From BOG-931 sp963761525 (GTDB taxonomy: Bacteria; Pseudomonadota; Alphaproteobacteria; Rhizobiales; Xanthobacteraceae), in assembly GCA_963761525.1 (NCBI GenBank), contig CAVXHG010000004.1, forward strand, positions 496,001-560,000: a DNA stretch of 64,000 nt, in the 5' to 3' direction. This document shows positions 17,306 through 25,864 of this stretch, piece after piece (position 1 is the stretch's first letter; the number at the start of each line of letters is the position of its first letter). The translations under genes were made by a program, and so were the position numbers. The notes below the pieces were generated by a model. That model was not told the DNA's origin, did no database searches, and worked only from the letters and a program-made list of their open reading frames with translations.

Positions 17306-20300
17306 TCAGTCCGGCTTGCCGTAGCCGCCCGCGGTCGGCGTCTGGACGATAATCGCCTCGCCAGCATCGACGACCGTCGCATCGGAGCCTTTCAGGCGGT
17401 CCATCGAACCGTCCTTGCGGCGCACCCAGTTCTCGCCGATCTGGCCGTCCTCGCCGCCGGCCATGCCGAACGGCGGAACGCGGCGATGACCCGAGAGAAT
17501 TGTGTATTCCATCCTCTCCAGGAACCGCATGGTGCGGCGGATACCGTCGCCGGCGCTCCACTTGCCCTTGCCGCCCGAGCCCTTCCGGATGTGGAAATCC
17601 TCCAGCACCACCGGGTAGCGGAATTCCAGCACCTCGGGATCGGTCAGCCGCGTATTGGTCATGTGAGTATGCACGGCATCGGTGCCAGGGAAACCCGGAC
17701 CGGCCGGTGAACCGGAACAGATCGTTTCGTAATACTGATACTTGTCGTTGCCGAAATTGACGTTGTTCATGGTGCCCTGTGCGCCCGCCATGGCGCCGAG
17801 CGCAGCAAACAGCGTATCGGTAACCATCTGTGAAACTTCGACATTGCCGGCGACCACCGCCGCCGGGTATTGCGGCGTCAGCATCGACTTTTCCGGAATG
17901 ACAATATGGATCGGCCGCAGGCAGCCGGCATTCATCGGAATATCGTCGTCGACCATGACGCGGAACACGTAGAGCACCGCCGCACGTGTCACCGGCTCGG
18001 GCGCGTTGAAATTGCTGCCCTGCTGCGGCGATGTGCCGGTGAAATCGACGGTGGCTTCGCGCTTCTTTTTGTCGACGGTGATCTTGACCGCAACGACGTT
18101 GCCCTGGTCGGCCTCGTAAGTGAATGAGCTGTCGTGCAGGCGGCCGATGACCCGGCGCACGCTTTCGTCAGCGTTATCCTGCACATGTGTCATGTAGGCG
18201 TGCACGACCTTAAGGCTGAACTGCGCAACCATCTTGCGCATTTCCTGCGCGCCCTTTTCGCAGGCCGCGATCTGCGCTTTGAGGTCGTTGACGTTTTGCA
18301 GCGGATTGCGCGCCGGATATTTTGCCTTGGTGAGCAGCTCGTACAATTCGCGCTCGCAGAATTTGCCGCGATCGACCAGCTTGAAGTTATCGATATAGAT
18401 GCCTTCTTCATCGATCGTGGTCGCAATGGGCGACATCGAGCCTGGCGCAATGCCGCCGATGTCGGCGTGATGGCCGCGCGACGCCACCCAGAACAGGATT
18501 TTCTTGCGCGCGCTATCGAATACCGGCGTGCAGACAGTGAGATCCGGGATATGGGTGCCGCCATTATAGGGCGCATTGATCAGGTAGGAGTCACCCGGTT
18601 TTATCCGGCCTTTGTTCTCGCGGATGATGGTCTCGACGGCCCGATCCATCGAGCCGAGATGCACCGGCATATGCGGTGCGTTGGCAACCAGCGTACCGGT
18701 CGGATCGAACACCGCGCAGGAGAAGTCCAGCCGCTCTTTGATGTTGACCGAGTAAGCGGTGTTTTGCAGCGCGACGCCCATCTGTTCGGCAATCGACATG
18801 AACAGGTTGTTGAACACTTCGAGCATGATCGGATCGGCATGGGTGCCGATAGCGCGGGCGCGCACGAGTTTCCGCACGCGGCGCAGCACCAGATGATCTT
18901 TGGCGGTCAGTTCGGCCTGCCAGCCGTGCTCGACCACCACGGTCTGGTGCGGCTCGACCACAATGGCCGGGCCCTTGATCTTGTGGCCGGGCGAGAGCGT
19001 GTCGCGGGTATAAACCAGCGCACGATGCCACTTGCCGCCCGAAAAGAACCGCGTGCGGCGAGCCGGTTTCGGCAACTTCCCACGTGCAATCTTGTGCGCC
19101 TTTTCGTTGAATTTGGCGCCGCCGCCGACTGCTTCGACTGAAACGGCCTCGATCACCAGCTGTTTGCTGCGATCGATGAAGCTGAATTGCGCTTTGTGCG
19201 CGCGTTCGAATGCAGCCTTCATCGTCGCAATCGAAGCAAGCTTGCCGTTCTTGCCGGCGTCGACAACAAGCGGCGTATCGGTGCCGGCGTAGCGGATATG
19301 AGCGCGCAGATGCAGCGTGATCTTGTTGGCCGGAACGCCCTGCCCTCTGACTTCGGCGATGGCCTCCTTGCCGAGCCGGCGCCCCGTGGTCTCCAGCGTC
19401 TTGCGCGCCTTGTCGCCGAATGGCTCCTCGATCGCCCGCTGTCGCACGCTGCGGATATCGGCCAGCCCCATGCCGTAGGCCGAGAGCAATGACGACAACG
19501 GATGGATCAGCACGCTCGTCATGCCGAGCGCGTCAGCCACCAGGCAAGCGTGCTGGCCGCCGGCGCCACCGAAGCAATTGAGCGCATAGCGCGTGACGTC
19601 ATAACCGCGCTGCACCGAAATCTTCTTGATCGCGTTCGCCATGTTCTCGACCGCGATCTTGATGAAACCGTCAGCAACTTCCTCACTGGTTTTGCCGCCA
19701 CCGATCTCCTTGGCCATCGCGGCGAAGGCGGTGCGCACCGCATCGGCATCCAGCGCTTGATCCTGCTGCGGCCCGAAAATCCTGGGAAAGAAATCGGAGA
19801 TCAGCTTGCCGACCATCACATTGGCGTCGGTGACCGCAAGCGGCCCGCCGCGGCGATAGCATTTCGGGCCGGGATTGGCGCCCGCCGAATCCGGGCCGAC
19901 GCGAAATCGCGCTCCGTCATAATGCAGGATCGATCCGCCGCCGGCCGCAACGGTGTGAATGAGCATCATCGGCGCGCGCATGCGTACGCCGGCGACTTCG
20001 GTTTCGAACGCGCGCTCATATTGGCCGGCGTAATGTGACACGTCGGTCGAGGTGCCGCCCATGTCGAAGCCGATCAGATTCTTGAAGCCTGCCGAGCGCC
20101 CGGTCTCGGCCATGCCAACGACGCCGCCCGCAGGCCCCGACAGGATCGCGTCTTTGCCGCGAAACAGATCGGCCGCCGTGAGCCCGCCGGACGACATCAT
20201 GAACATCAGGCGGGTTGCGTTCGCCGGCGCTTCCTCGCGATTCAGATCACCCGCCACCCGGCTCACATAGCGGCGCAGGATCGGCGAGAGATAGGAATCG

Positions 20301-20932
20301 ACCACCGTTGTATCGCCACGCCCGACCAGCTTGATCAGCGGCGACACTTCATGGCTGGCGGAGACCTGATCGAAACCAAGTTCGCGGGCCAAGGCTGCGA
20401 TCTTCTGTTCGTGGTCGCTGTAACGATAAGCGTGCATCAGCACGACAGCGACGGCGTTGATGCCGTCCGCCTTGGCCTGTACAAGCCCGGCGCGCACCGC
20501 ATCGAGATCGAGCGCGCGTTCGATAGTACCATCAGCAAGGACGCGCTCATCTACCTCGACGACGCGCTCATACAGCATGTCGGGCTTGATGATGTGTTTG
20601 GCGAAGATTTTCGGCCGCGCCTGATAACCGATGCGCAGCGCATCGCGGAAACCTTTGGTAATGACCAGTAGCGTACGGTCGCCCTTGCGCTCAAGCAGCG
20701 CGTTGGTTGCGACCGTGGTGCCCATTTTGACGGCGGCGATGCGCTCGCTTGGGATCTGTTCGCCGGCTTTCAGCCCAAGCAGGTGGCGGATGCCATGCAC
20801 AGCGGCATCACGGTAGGCTTCGGGATTCTCCGAAAGCAACTTGTGTGTGACCAGCCGGCCGTCCGGCCGCCTGCCGATCACATCGGTGAAAGTGCCGCCG
20901 CGATCAATCCAGAACTCCCAACTGCCGGACAT
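17306..20932 (-). CDS. Fused hydantoinase/5-oxoprolinase (HyuA-HyuB)
   Basis: This 1208-residue ATP-dependent cyclic amide hydrolase fuses both subunits. The N-terminal half (about 1-690) is the HyuA/oxoprolinase A part, with the phosphate loop DRGGTFTDVIGRRPDG and the ASKHA-fold segments FDMGGTSTDVSHYAG and NCFGGAGGQHACLVA. The C-terminal half is HyuB, starting at DPIMLEVFNNLFMSIAEQMG and carrying HADIGGIAPGSMSP and an FRKGSGG-like loop (HIRKGSGGKGKW). 5-Oxoprolinase, hydantoinase and N-methylhydantoinase share this architecture. The gene is divergent from an isochorismatase-like hydrolase with a 63-base gap, which supports the hydantoin to N-carbamoyl route over glutathione turnover (inference). 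Confidence 0.93.
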   Translation of the reverse strand: MSGSWEFWIDRGGTFTDVIGRRPDGRLVTHKLLSENPEAYRDAAVHGIRHLLGLKAGEQIPSERIAAVKMGTTVATNALLERKGDRTLLVITKGFRDALRIGYQARPKIFAKHIIKPDMLYERVVEVDERVLADGTIERALDLDAVRAGLVQAKADGINAVAVVLMHAYRYSDHEQKIAALARELGFDQVSASHEVSPLIKLVGRGDTTVVDSYLSPILRRYVSRVAGDLNREEAPANATRLMFMMSSGGLTAADLFRGKDAILSGPAGGVVGMAETGRSAGFKNLIGFDMGGTSTDVSHYAGQYERAFETEVAGVRMRAPMMLIHTVAAGGGSILHYDGARFRVGPDSAGANPGPKCYRRGGPLAVTDANVMVGKLISDFFPRIFGPQQDQALDADAVRTAFAAMAKEIGGGKTSEEVADGFIKIAVENMANAIKKISVQRGYDVTRYALNCFGGAGGQHACLVADALGMTSVLIHPLSSLLSAYGMGLADIRSVRQRAIEEPFGDKARKTLETTGRRLGKEAIAEVRGQGVPANKITLHLRAHIRYAGTDTPLVVDAGKNGKLASIATMKAAFERAHKAQFSFIDRSKQLVIEAVSVEAVGGGAKFNEKAHKIARGKLPKPARRTRFFSGGKWHRALVYTRDTLSPGHKIKGPAIVVEPHQTVVVEHGWQAELTAKDHLVLRRVRKLVRARAIGTHADPIMLEVFNNLFMSIAEQMGVALQNTAYSVNIKERLDFSCAVFDPTGTLVANAPHMPVHLGSMDRAVETIIRENKGRIKPGDSYLINAPYNGGTHIPDLTVCTPVFDSARKKILFWVASRGHHADIGGIAPGSMSPIATTIDEEGIYIDNFKLVDRGKFCERELYELLTKAKYPARNPLQNVNDLKAQIAACEKGAQEMRKMVAQFSLKVVHAYMTHVQDNADESVRRVIGRLHDSSFTYEADQGNVVAVKITVDKKKREATVDFTGTSPQQGSNFNAPEPVTRAAVLYVFRVMVDDDIPMNAGCLRPIHIVIPEKSMLTPQYPAAVVAGNVEVSQMVTDTLFAALGAMAGAQGTMNNVNFGNDKYQYYETICSGSPAGPGFPGTDAVHTHMTNTRLTDPEVLEFRYPVVLEDFHIRKGSGGKGKWSAGDGIRRTMRFLERMEYTILSGHRRVPPFGMAGGEDGQIGENWVRRKDGSMDRLKGSDATVVDAGEAIIVQTPTAGGYGKPD

Positions 20933-20995
20933 GTACTCGATCCTACCCTACCGTTGTGGCAAACTCACCCCAAACGACTATTAGAGGATGCACCG

Positions 20996-21697
20996 ATGCA
21001 CAAGATCGCGATCGCGCAATCAACCCTCGACCGCATGGCGATGCGGATGGGCAAGCTTCATCCGTTCGACGCCATCGACCCGCGCAAGACCGCGCTCGTC
21101 GTCATCGACATGCAGAATTATTTCGTCAAGCCGGGGCACCAAAGCGAGGTGCCGTTGGCCCGTGAGATCGTGCCGAACATCAATCGTCTTGCCGCGGAGC
21201 TACGCCGCCGTGGCGGTCACGTCTTCTGGGTGCGCAACACCACAAACGGCACGCGGGAAAGCTGGTCCAACAACCACGGTTATCTGCAAAAGCCGGAGCG
21301 GGTCGAGCGCCGGCTCAAGGCCATGGAGATTGGCGAAGACGGCTATGAATTCTGGCACGGCAACGATATCCGGCCGGAGGACACGAAGCTCGACAAGAAA
21401 CGCTTCAGCGCTTTCATCCAGGGCTCATCCGATATCGAGCGGCATTTGCGCGACCGGGACATCGATACGCTGCTGATCACCGGCACCGCGACCAATGTGT
21501 GCTGCGAGAGCACGGCGCGCGACGCCATGATGCTGAACTTCAAGGTCATTATGGTATCGGACGGTCTCGCCACCCACACCGACGACGAGCACAACGCCAC
21601 GCTGACGAATTTTTACGGCCAGTTCGGCGATGTGCAGACAGTCGACGAGGCGGTGCAGTCGCTGGAGCGTGGCGACAAAAAGAAAGCGGCGGCGTAA
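20996..21697 (+). CDS. Isochorismatase-family cysteine hydrolase (N-carbamoylsarcosine amidase-like)
   Basis: This 233-residue hydrolase of the isochorismatase fold cleaves amides such as N-carbamoyl compounds, biuret or nicotinamide in its amidase branch. The candidate triad is Asp38 in LVVIDMQNYF, Lys134 in LDKKRFSAF and Cys169 in TATNVCCESTARDA, with the cis-peptide region before the cysteine. The ATG at 20996 has AGAGGA 8 bases upstream. It is divergent from the HyuAB gene. In known N-methylhydantoin degradation, an ATP-dependent HyuAB is followed by N-carbamoylsarcosine amidase of this family, so this pair is a candidate for two consecutive steps. Confidence 0.9.
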   Translation: MHKIAIAQSTLDRMAMRMGKLHPFDAIDPRKTALVVIDMQNYFVKPGHQSEVPLAREIVPNINRLAAELRRRGGHVFWVRNTTNGTRESWSNNHGYLQKPERVERRLKAMEIGEDGYEFWHGNDIRPEDTKLDKKRFSAFIQGSSDIERHLRDRDIDTLLITGTATNVCCESTARDAMMLNFKVIMVSDGLATHTDDEHNATLTNFYGQFGDVQTVDEAVQSLERGDKKKAAA

Positions 21698-21712
21698 TTT
21701 CCGCCGGTCCCG

Positions 21713-22861
21713 TTACTTGTCACTGGTCTTCACGTACTTTCTTAAATTGTGAGTGCCGACATCCGCAGCATAGACGGTGCCGTTGTCATCAGCCGCAATG
21801 CCCGAAGCTGACGTTCCCCGGATGACCGAGTTGAGGTCGGCGGGATCGGGAATGAAAGCCTTGAGCGAGCCGTCTTTGGCGCTGCCAATCATGATGCCGC
21901 GCAATTCTCCCTTTTTGGCCGTCGGGTCGGCAAATGAGACGCCGGCATAAAGAGTATCGTCCTTGCCGACAAACACCGAACTTGGCTGACCGAACTGCTT
22001 CCACGCGGCAATGAAATTTCCGTCCTGGTCGAAGACCTGAATGCGCTTGTTCTTGCGATCGGCGACGTAGACGCGCTCCTGCGATCCGCCGATGAAGATG
22101 TCGTGGGGCTCGTTGAAATTACCCGGCTCGGGTCCCATGTGGCCCCAGCTTTTGACGAATTTGCCATCCTTGGTGAATTTCACGATGCGCGCACTGTTGT
22201 GCGCATTGGGGGCATGACCGTCGGAGACGAAGATATCGCCGTTCGGCGCAATCGCGACGCCGGTTGGCCGATCGAAGGTGTCGGGGCCATCCCCGGCGAC
22301 ACCCTCCTTGCCCAGCGTCATCAAGATCTTGCCTTCCGGGCTGAGTTTGAGAACCTCCTGACCCATCACAACACCGTCGGCGTTCTTTGCCGACATGCCG
22401 AGTACTGTCGCCTTGTCGTTGACGTCGCTCGCCCACAGGTTGCCGTCGGCGTCGATAGTGAAGCCATGAGGATAGGCAAAAAGACCAACGCCGAAGCTTT
22501 TTAGAAGCTTTCCTGACGGATCGAATTCCAGGATTGGCGGATTGGCTTCACCGCGATTGAGGCAAACGGCGCTTCCCGGCGGCACAACATTGAAACAGCG
22601 ATGAAACACCCAGACATTCCCTGAGCGGTCGATGCTCACCCTGATGACCTCGCCCCAATGACCTCCGTTCATGGTGGCAGGAAGCGACGGCCAACCCTGG
22701 ACCAGGCGATACGGATCAGGGAGCGCGCTAGGCTTGGGATATTGAATCTGCTGGTCTTGCTGGGCTTGGGCCTGGGCTTGTGCCTGGTCCTGGGCCAGCG
22801 CGCCGAACATCGCGATCGCGAATAGCACAACGGCAAACTTCAGGCCTCTATCGTACGGCAT
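21713..22861 (-). CDS. Secreted NHL-repeat protein (peptidyl-hydroxyglycine lyase-like beta-propeller)
   Basis: This is a signal-peptide protein of about 382 residues. The start at 22861 (MPYDRGLKFAVVLFAIAMFG) has GGGAGG 7 bases upstream. A Gln/Ala-rich stretch (AQDQAQAQAQAQQDQQ) after the signal is followed by NHL beta-propeller blades: FAYPHGFTIDADGNLWASD, FDRPTGVAIAPNGDIFVSDG, FNEPHDIFIGGSQERVYVAD, PSSVFVGKDDTLYAGV and a last blade ASGIAADDNGTVYAAD. Such proteins are often annotated as peptidyl-alpha-hydroxyglycine alpha-amidating lyase-like, but enzymatic activity cannot be inferred. It is convergent with the isochorismatase gene and precedes the PrpD and bicupin genes in orientation. Confidence 0.85.
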   Translation of the reverse strand: MPYDRGLKFAVVLFAIAMFGALAQDQAQAQAQAQQDQQIQYPKPSALPDPYRLVQGWPSLPATMNGGHWGEVIRVSIDRSGNVWVFHRCFNVVPPGSAVCLNRGEANPPILEFDPSGKLLKSFGVGLFAYPHGFTIDADGNLWASDVNDKATVLGMSAKNADGVVMGQEVLKLSPEGKILMTLGKEGVAGDGPDTFDRPTGVAIAPNGDIFVSDGHAPNAHNSARIVKFTKDGKFVKSWGHMGPEPGNFNEPHDIFIGGSQERVYVADRKNKRIQVFDQDGNFIAAWKQFGQPSSVFVGKDDTLYAGVSFADPTAKKGELRGIMIGSAKDGSLKAFIPDPADLNSVIRGTSASGIAADDNGTVYAADVGTHNLRKYVKTSDK

Positions 22862-22943
22862 ACTGAAACCTCCCTGCACAATCTGGTTTTTGTCTCAAGC
22901 CAACCGTGGCTCCCGCACGACCATGCCACAAGAGCGTGTCGGC

Positions 22944-24452
22944 CTATTGGCGCCGTTGAAGCAATGGGCGAAGATCACGAACATTCTTCAATTGCTCCAA
23001 TCGATAGATCTGCTCGACGAGCGTTGTGCAGGTTTCGCTGCCGAGAACGGGAGTGATCAGGTCCCGGGCTTTCATGATGATCTCATCGCGGCTCATCGGG
23101 TTTTCCGGCGTACCCCGCACTGTATCGTTGCGTTCACTGAGCTGCGTCCCGTCATTCAACGTGATTTCAACCACCGCCGTACGTTTGGGCAATAGCCTTT
23201 CGAGAGCTTCATCGGCGACCACCTGTACCTTACCGCGCAAGCGCTGAATGGCCGGGTCCTGCATGCGTGCCACATCATGCGCGGCCCGGAACGAGACCGT
23301 GCCGTCGAGCAGCATTGCCGCGACCAGATACTGGAGACACAAATCCGGACTCTGAGTGTTATCCACTTTCGGCGCTGCGCTCGTGGACAGGCGGACAATC
23401 AGCTGTTTGACCTGGCTCGCGTCGAACGGGTGTTGCCGTCGCAGATTCACGATAGCGTCAAGCGGCGATTGCACGGGACCGCCAGTCGACCATTTCTTGA
23501 TGATGGTCTCGGAAACCTCGTATCGCTCGCCAAGCTTTTCTATCAAAACCGCCGGATCGGCTTTCGGTGCGTAGGCTGCGAAGAAATTATCGCGACCCGA
23601 AAATACGTCGCTCACGCCGGTGAAGCCTGCCTGGATGAGCAACGCAGCCGTCACGCCATTGCGCGCGCCCATTGAGCCAAACACAAAGGCCTTTTCCATA
23701 TGCGCAGTATCGCGCTGCCAAACGGCGTAGCCCGCTCCCGCCTGTTGCGCCGCATAGTCGAGCAGCCAGCGCATCTGCTGTGCGCTCAACCCGGCAACGC
23801 AGCCGGCTGCCGCCGAGGCGCCGAAGGTGCCAACCACGTTGTGGGTGTCGTTCAGCACAGTTGCGCCGAGGACTGACTTCATCGCGCGCATACCGACATC
23901 GTAGCCGAGCGCAATAGCGCGCAGGAACCGCGTGCCATCGATGCCAAGTTGCTCCCCCATCGCCAGCGCCGCCGGCACCACCGCGCAGCCCGGATGCGCC
24001 CCGCCCGCGCTGTAGTTGTCGTCGGTTTCGTCGGCCTGGGCCAACGCGCCGTTGGCAATGGCGGCCTCAATCGGCCCGCACTGAATGTCGGAAGCAACAA
24101 CAGTGGCGATTTTCTCGCCGCCGCTCACGGCGCGAGCGAACTGCAAGGCCTGATGTCCAGGCGGCAATTCGGAGCCTGAAATCATGGCCGCCAGAGTGTC
24201 GAGGATATGATCCTTCACCTGATCCGCGACAGCGAGTGGGAGCGCGCGATCGCCAGCCTCACTCATGTACTGGCTGAGCCTGTCCATGACCGGGCCGGTG
24301 GCTTCGTCCGCAGCTAATCCCGCCAGGGGCCACGACGTTGCAACGGCGATGCCGGCGCTACACCGCAACAGATTGCGCCGTGTCAACTTTCCGTTGCGGT
24401 TCGCTACGGAGGACGCTTCCGTTTTGCCAGGCAAGACAATCATTCGCCGCAT
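22944..24452 (-). CDS. MmgE/PrpD family protein with Tat-like signal
   Basis: This 502-residue protein of the MmgE/PrpD fold (2-methylcitrate dehydratase, cis-aconitate decarboxylase) has an N-terminus holding KLTRRNLLRCSAGIAVATSW, which ends GLAAD; this is a twin-arginine-like export signal unusual for the family. The core has HPGCAVVPAALAMGEQLG, DTHNVVGTFGASAAAGCVAG and the C-terminal domain with DQSPDLCLQYLVA-like text (NTQSPDLCLQYLVAAML). The bicupin gene lies upstream and the NHL gene downstream on the same strand. Substrate unknown. It resembles the frameshifted PrpD at 1.2-2.7 kb in topology but not closely in sequence. Confidence 0.88.
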   Translation of the reverse strand: MRRMIVLPGKTEASSVANRNGKLTRRNLLRCSAGIAVATSWPLAGLAADEATGPVMDRLSQYMSEAGDRALPLAVADQVKDHILDTLAAMISGSELPPGHQALQFARAVSGGEKIATVVASDIQCGPIEAAIANGALAQADETDDNYSAGGAHPGCAVVPAALAMGEQLGIDGTRFLRAIALGYDVGMRAMKSVLGATVLNDTHNVVGTFGASAAAGCVAGLSAQQMRWLLDYAAQQAGAGYAVWQRDTAHMEKAFVFGSMGARNGVTAALLIQAGFTGVSDVFSGRDNFFAAYAPKADPAVLIEKLGERYEVSETIIKKWSTGGPVQSPLDAIVNLRRQHPFDASQVKQLIVRLSTSAAPKVDNTQSPDLCLQYLVAAMLLDGTVSFRAAHDVARMQDPAIQRLRGKVQVVADEALERLLPKRTAVVEITLNDGTQLSERNDTVRGTPENPMSRDEIIMKARDLITPVLGSETCTTLVEQIYRLEQLKNVRDLRPLLQRRQ

Positions 24453-24466
24453 CGATCAAAATCCAC

Positions 24467-25615
24467 TCACGATGCGGCGAGCGTCTTCATGTCTTCCGGC
24501 GTCGGAACGAATTTTTCCATCTTCGGCGGCGCGCCGTTCTTGTGCATATCTCCTAGCCAGATGCGGTGAATGCGCGGATCTTGATCCTCGTATTCGATCT
24601 GGTCGCCGCCGTCTTTCACGCTCTTCGAGACTGCCGGCAAATCGTCCCCGCCGGCGCCGAGCAAGGAAATGCGATTGGCTTGAGTGGTCGGATAGCGCAG
24701 ACCGCCGACCGCGGTGGCAAGATAGCGGGCCGGCTCCGGCCCGGTATTGAAATGCTGGTGGAACTGCCGGTCCGCCGGCACCAGCACCATGCCGTGCTTC
24801 CAGTCGATGCGGCGAAAATCCTTGTCGTGCTCATACCACAGCAGCGAATAGCCCTGCCCCATCACGCACATCACGTGAAAGCTCGGACCGTGCCGGTGGC
24901 CTTTCTTGTAAGTGCCGACCGGCATTTCGGAAATGTGCGCGTGCATGGTGCCATCAGCGAGCACAAACATGATGTTGGTGCCGCCGGCGCCGCGGTCGCC
25001 CCAGCTCTTCAGCTCGATCCCGGTGAGATCGGGAACGAAATTCGTCTCCCACATATGATTTCCAGGGCGGACGGTGATGAGGTCGCCATCGCCTGAAAAA
25101 TATTCCTTTTTGCCGGCGCGCTCGGAGAAATCGAATTCGGTATCGAAGACGAAGCGCTCGTTATGGAACACATTCATCATCATTGGCAGGTTCGTGGTGG
25201 TGACGAGGAGCGCACGCTCGGTGCCGCTGCCGTTGAAGTGCCGGTGCCGCGTATTGAGCGGAATGGCGAACAGGCTCTTCTCATTCCATTCGAAGCTGCG
25301 TTTGCTTCCGTCCGCAAGCTCCAGCTGCGTGCTGCCGCTACCCTCGAGCACATAGACCACCTCTTCGTAGAGATGACGCTGCGGCGCAGTCGACTTGCCT
25401 GGCGCAATATCGAGCAGGAACATGTTTGCGAAGTCGCCGCGCCCCTTCAGATGCACCACGGCGCCGTTGACGCCATAACGCGGCCATGGCGCGGTCGCGA
25501 CGTCGAAAAGATAGACGCCGTAATCCTCGACGACCGGGATGCCCTCGGCGGCGAGCCAGTCGAGATAGGGATCGATGCCGTAGCGCGGCTTCTCCACGGT
25601 TTCGCGAATATTCAT
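24467..25615 (-). CDS. Bicupin domain protein
   Basis: This 382-residue protein has two cupin folds. The first (about 70-150) has STAPQRHLYEEVVYVLEGSG and RHRHFNGSGTERALLVTT. The second (about 235-330) has GTMHAHISEMPVGTYKKGHR, HGPSFHVMCVMGQGYSLLWY and FHQHFNTGPEPARYLATAVG. The histidine pairs (H..E..H) are the expected metal ligands. Similar proteins are sometimes annotated as ethanolamine ammonia-lyase activating cupins; that name is weakly founded, but a EutA-type gene does lie 2 kb away. Ring-cleaving dioxygenase activity is another possibility. The gene is upstream of, and 14 bases from, the PrpD gene, suggesting an operon. Confidence 0.82.
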   Translation of the reverse strand: MNIRETVEKPRYGIDPYLDWLAAEGIPVVEDYGVYLFDVATAPWPRYGVNGAVVHLKGRGDFANMFLLDIAPGKSTAPQRHLYEEVVYVLEGSGSTQLELADGSKRSFEWNEKSLFAIPLNTRHRHFNGSGTERALLVTTTNLPMMMNVFHNERFVFDTEFDFSERAGKKEYFSGDGDLITVRPGNHMWETNFVPDLTGIELKSWGDRGAGGTNIMFVLADGTMHAHISEMPVGTYKKGHRHGPSFHVMCVMGQGYSLLWYEHDKDFRRIDWKHGMVLVPADRQFHQHFNTGPEPARYLATAVGGLRYPTTQANRISLLGAGGDDLPAVSKSVKDGGDQIEYEDQDPRIHRIWLGDMHKNGAPPKMEKFVPTPEDMKTLAAS

Positions 25616-25864
25616 AGGGTCTCCTCCGACGGCTCATCCGGCCCGTTTTGCGGCCCGTTTTGACCGGAGGTTACACGGATTACCTGGGCTCGCTAAGATG
25701 GTGATGCCGGAATTCGAACTGCTGCGTTGCTTCAATGCCTGGCTACGGCCATCAGCGACCGCGCCGACGATCGGACCGCCCGTCTGTCGAAATTGCGACA
25801 TCGATCGGGGTCATGGTCAAAAGCGCCGCCGCTGCCGCAAAGCCAGCGCTGCAAAGGGGTTACG

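Noticed and set aside
18134..19141. Long plus-strand open frame (335 codons) opposite the HyuAB gene
   Set aside because: It is antisense to a well-conserved enzyme, is His/Arg-rich in the way high-GC shadow frames are, and has no ribosome-binding site.
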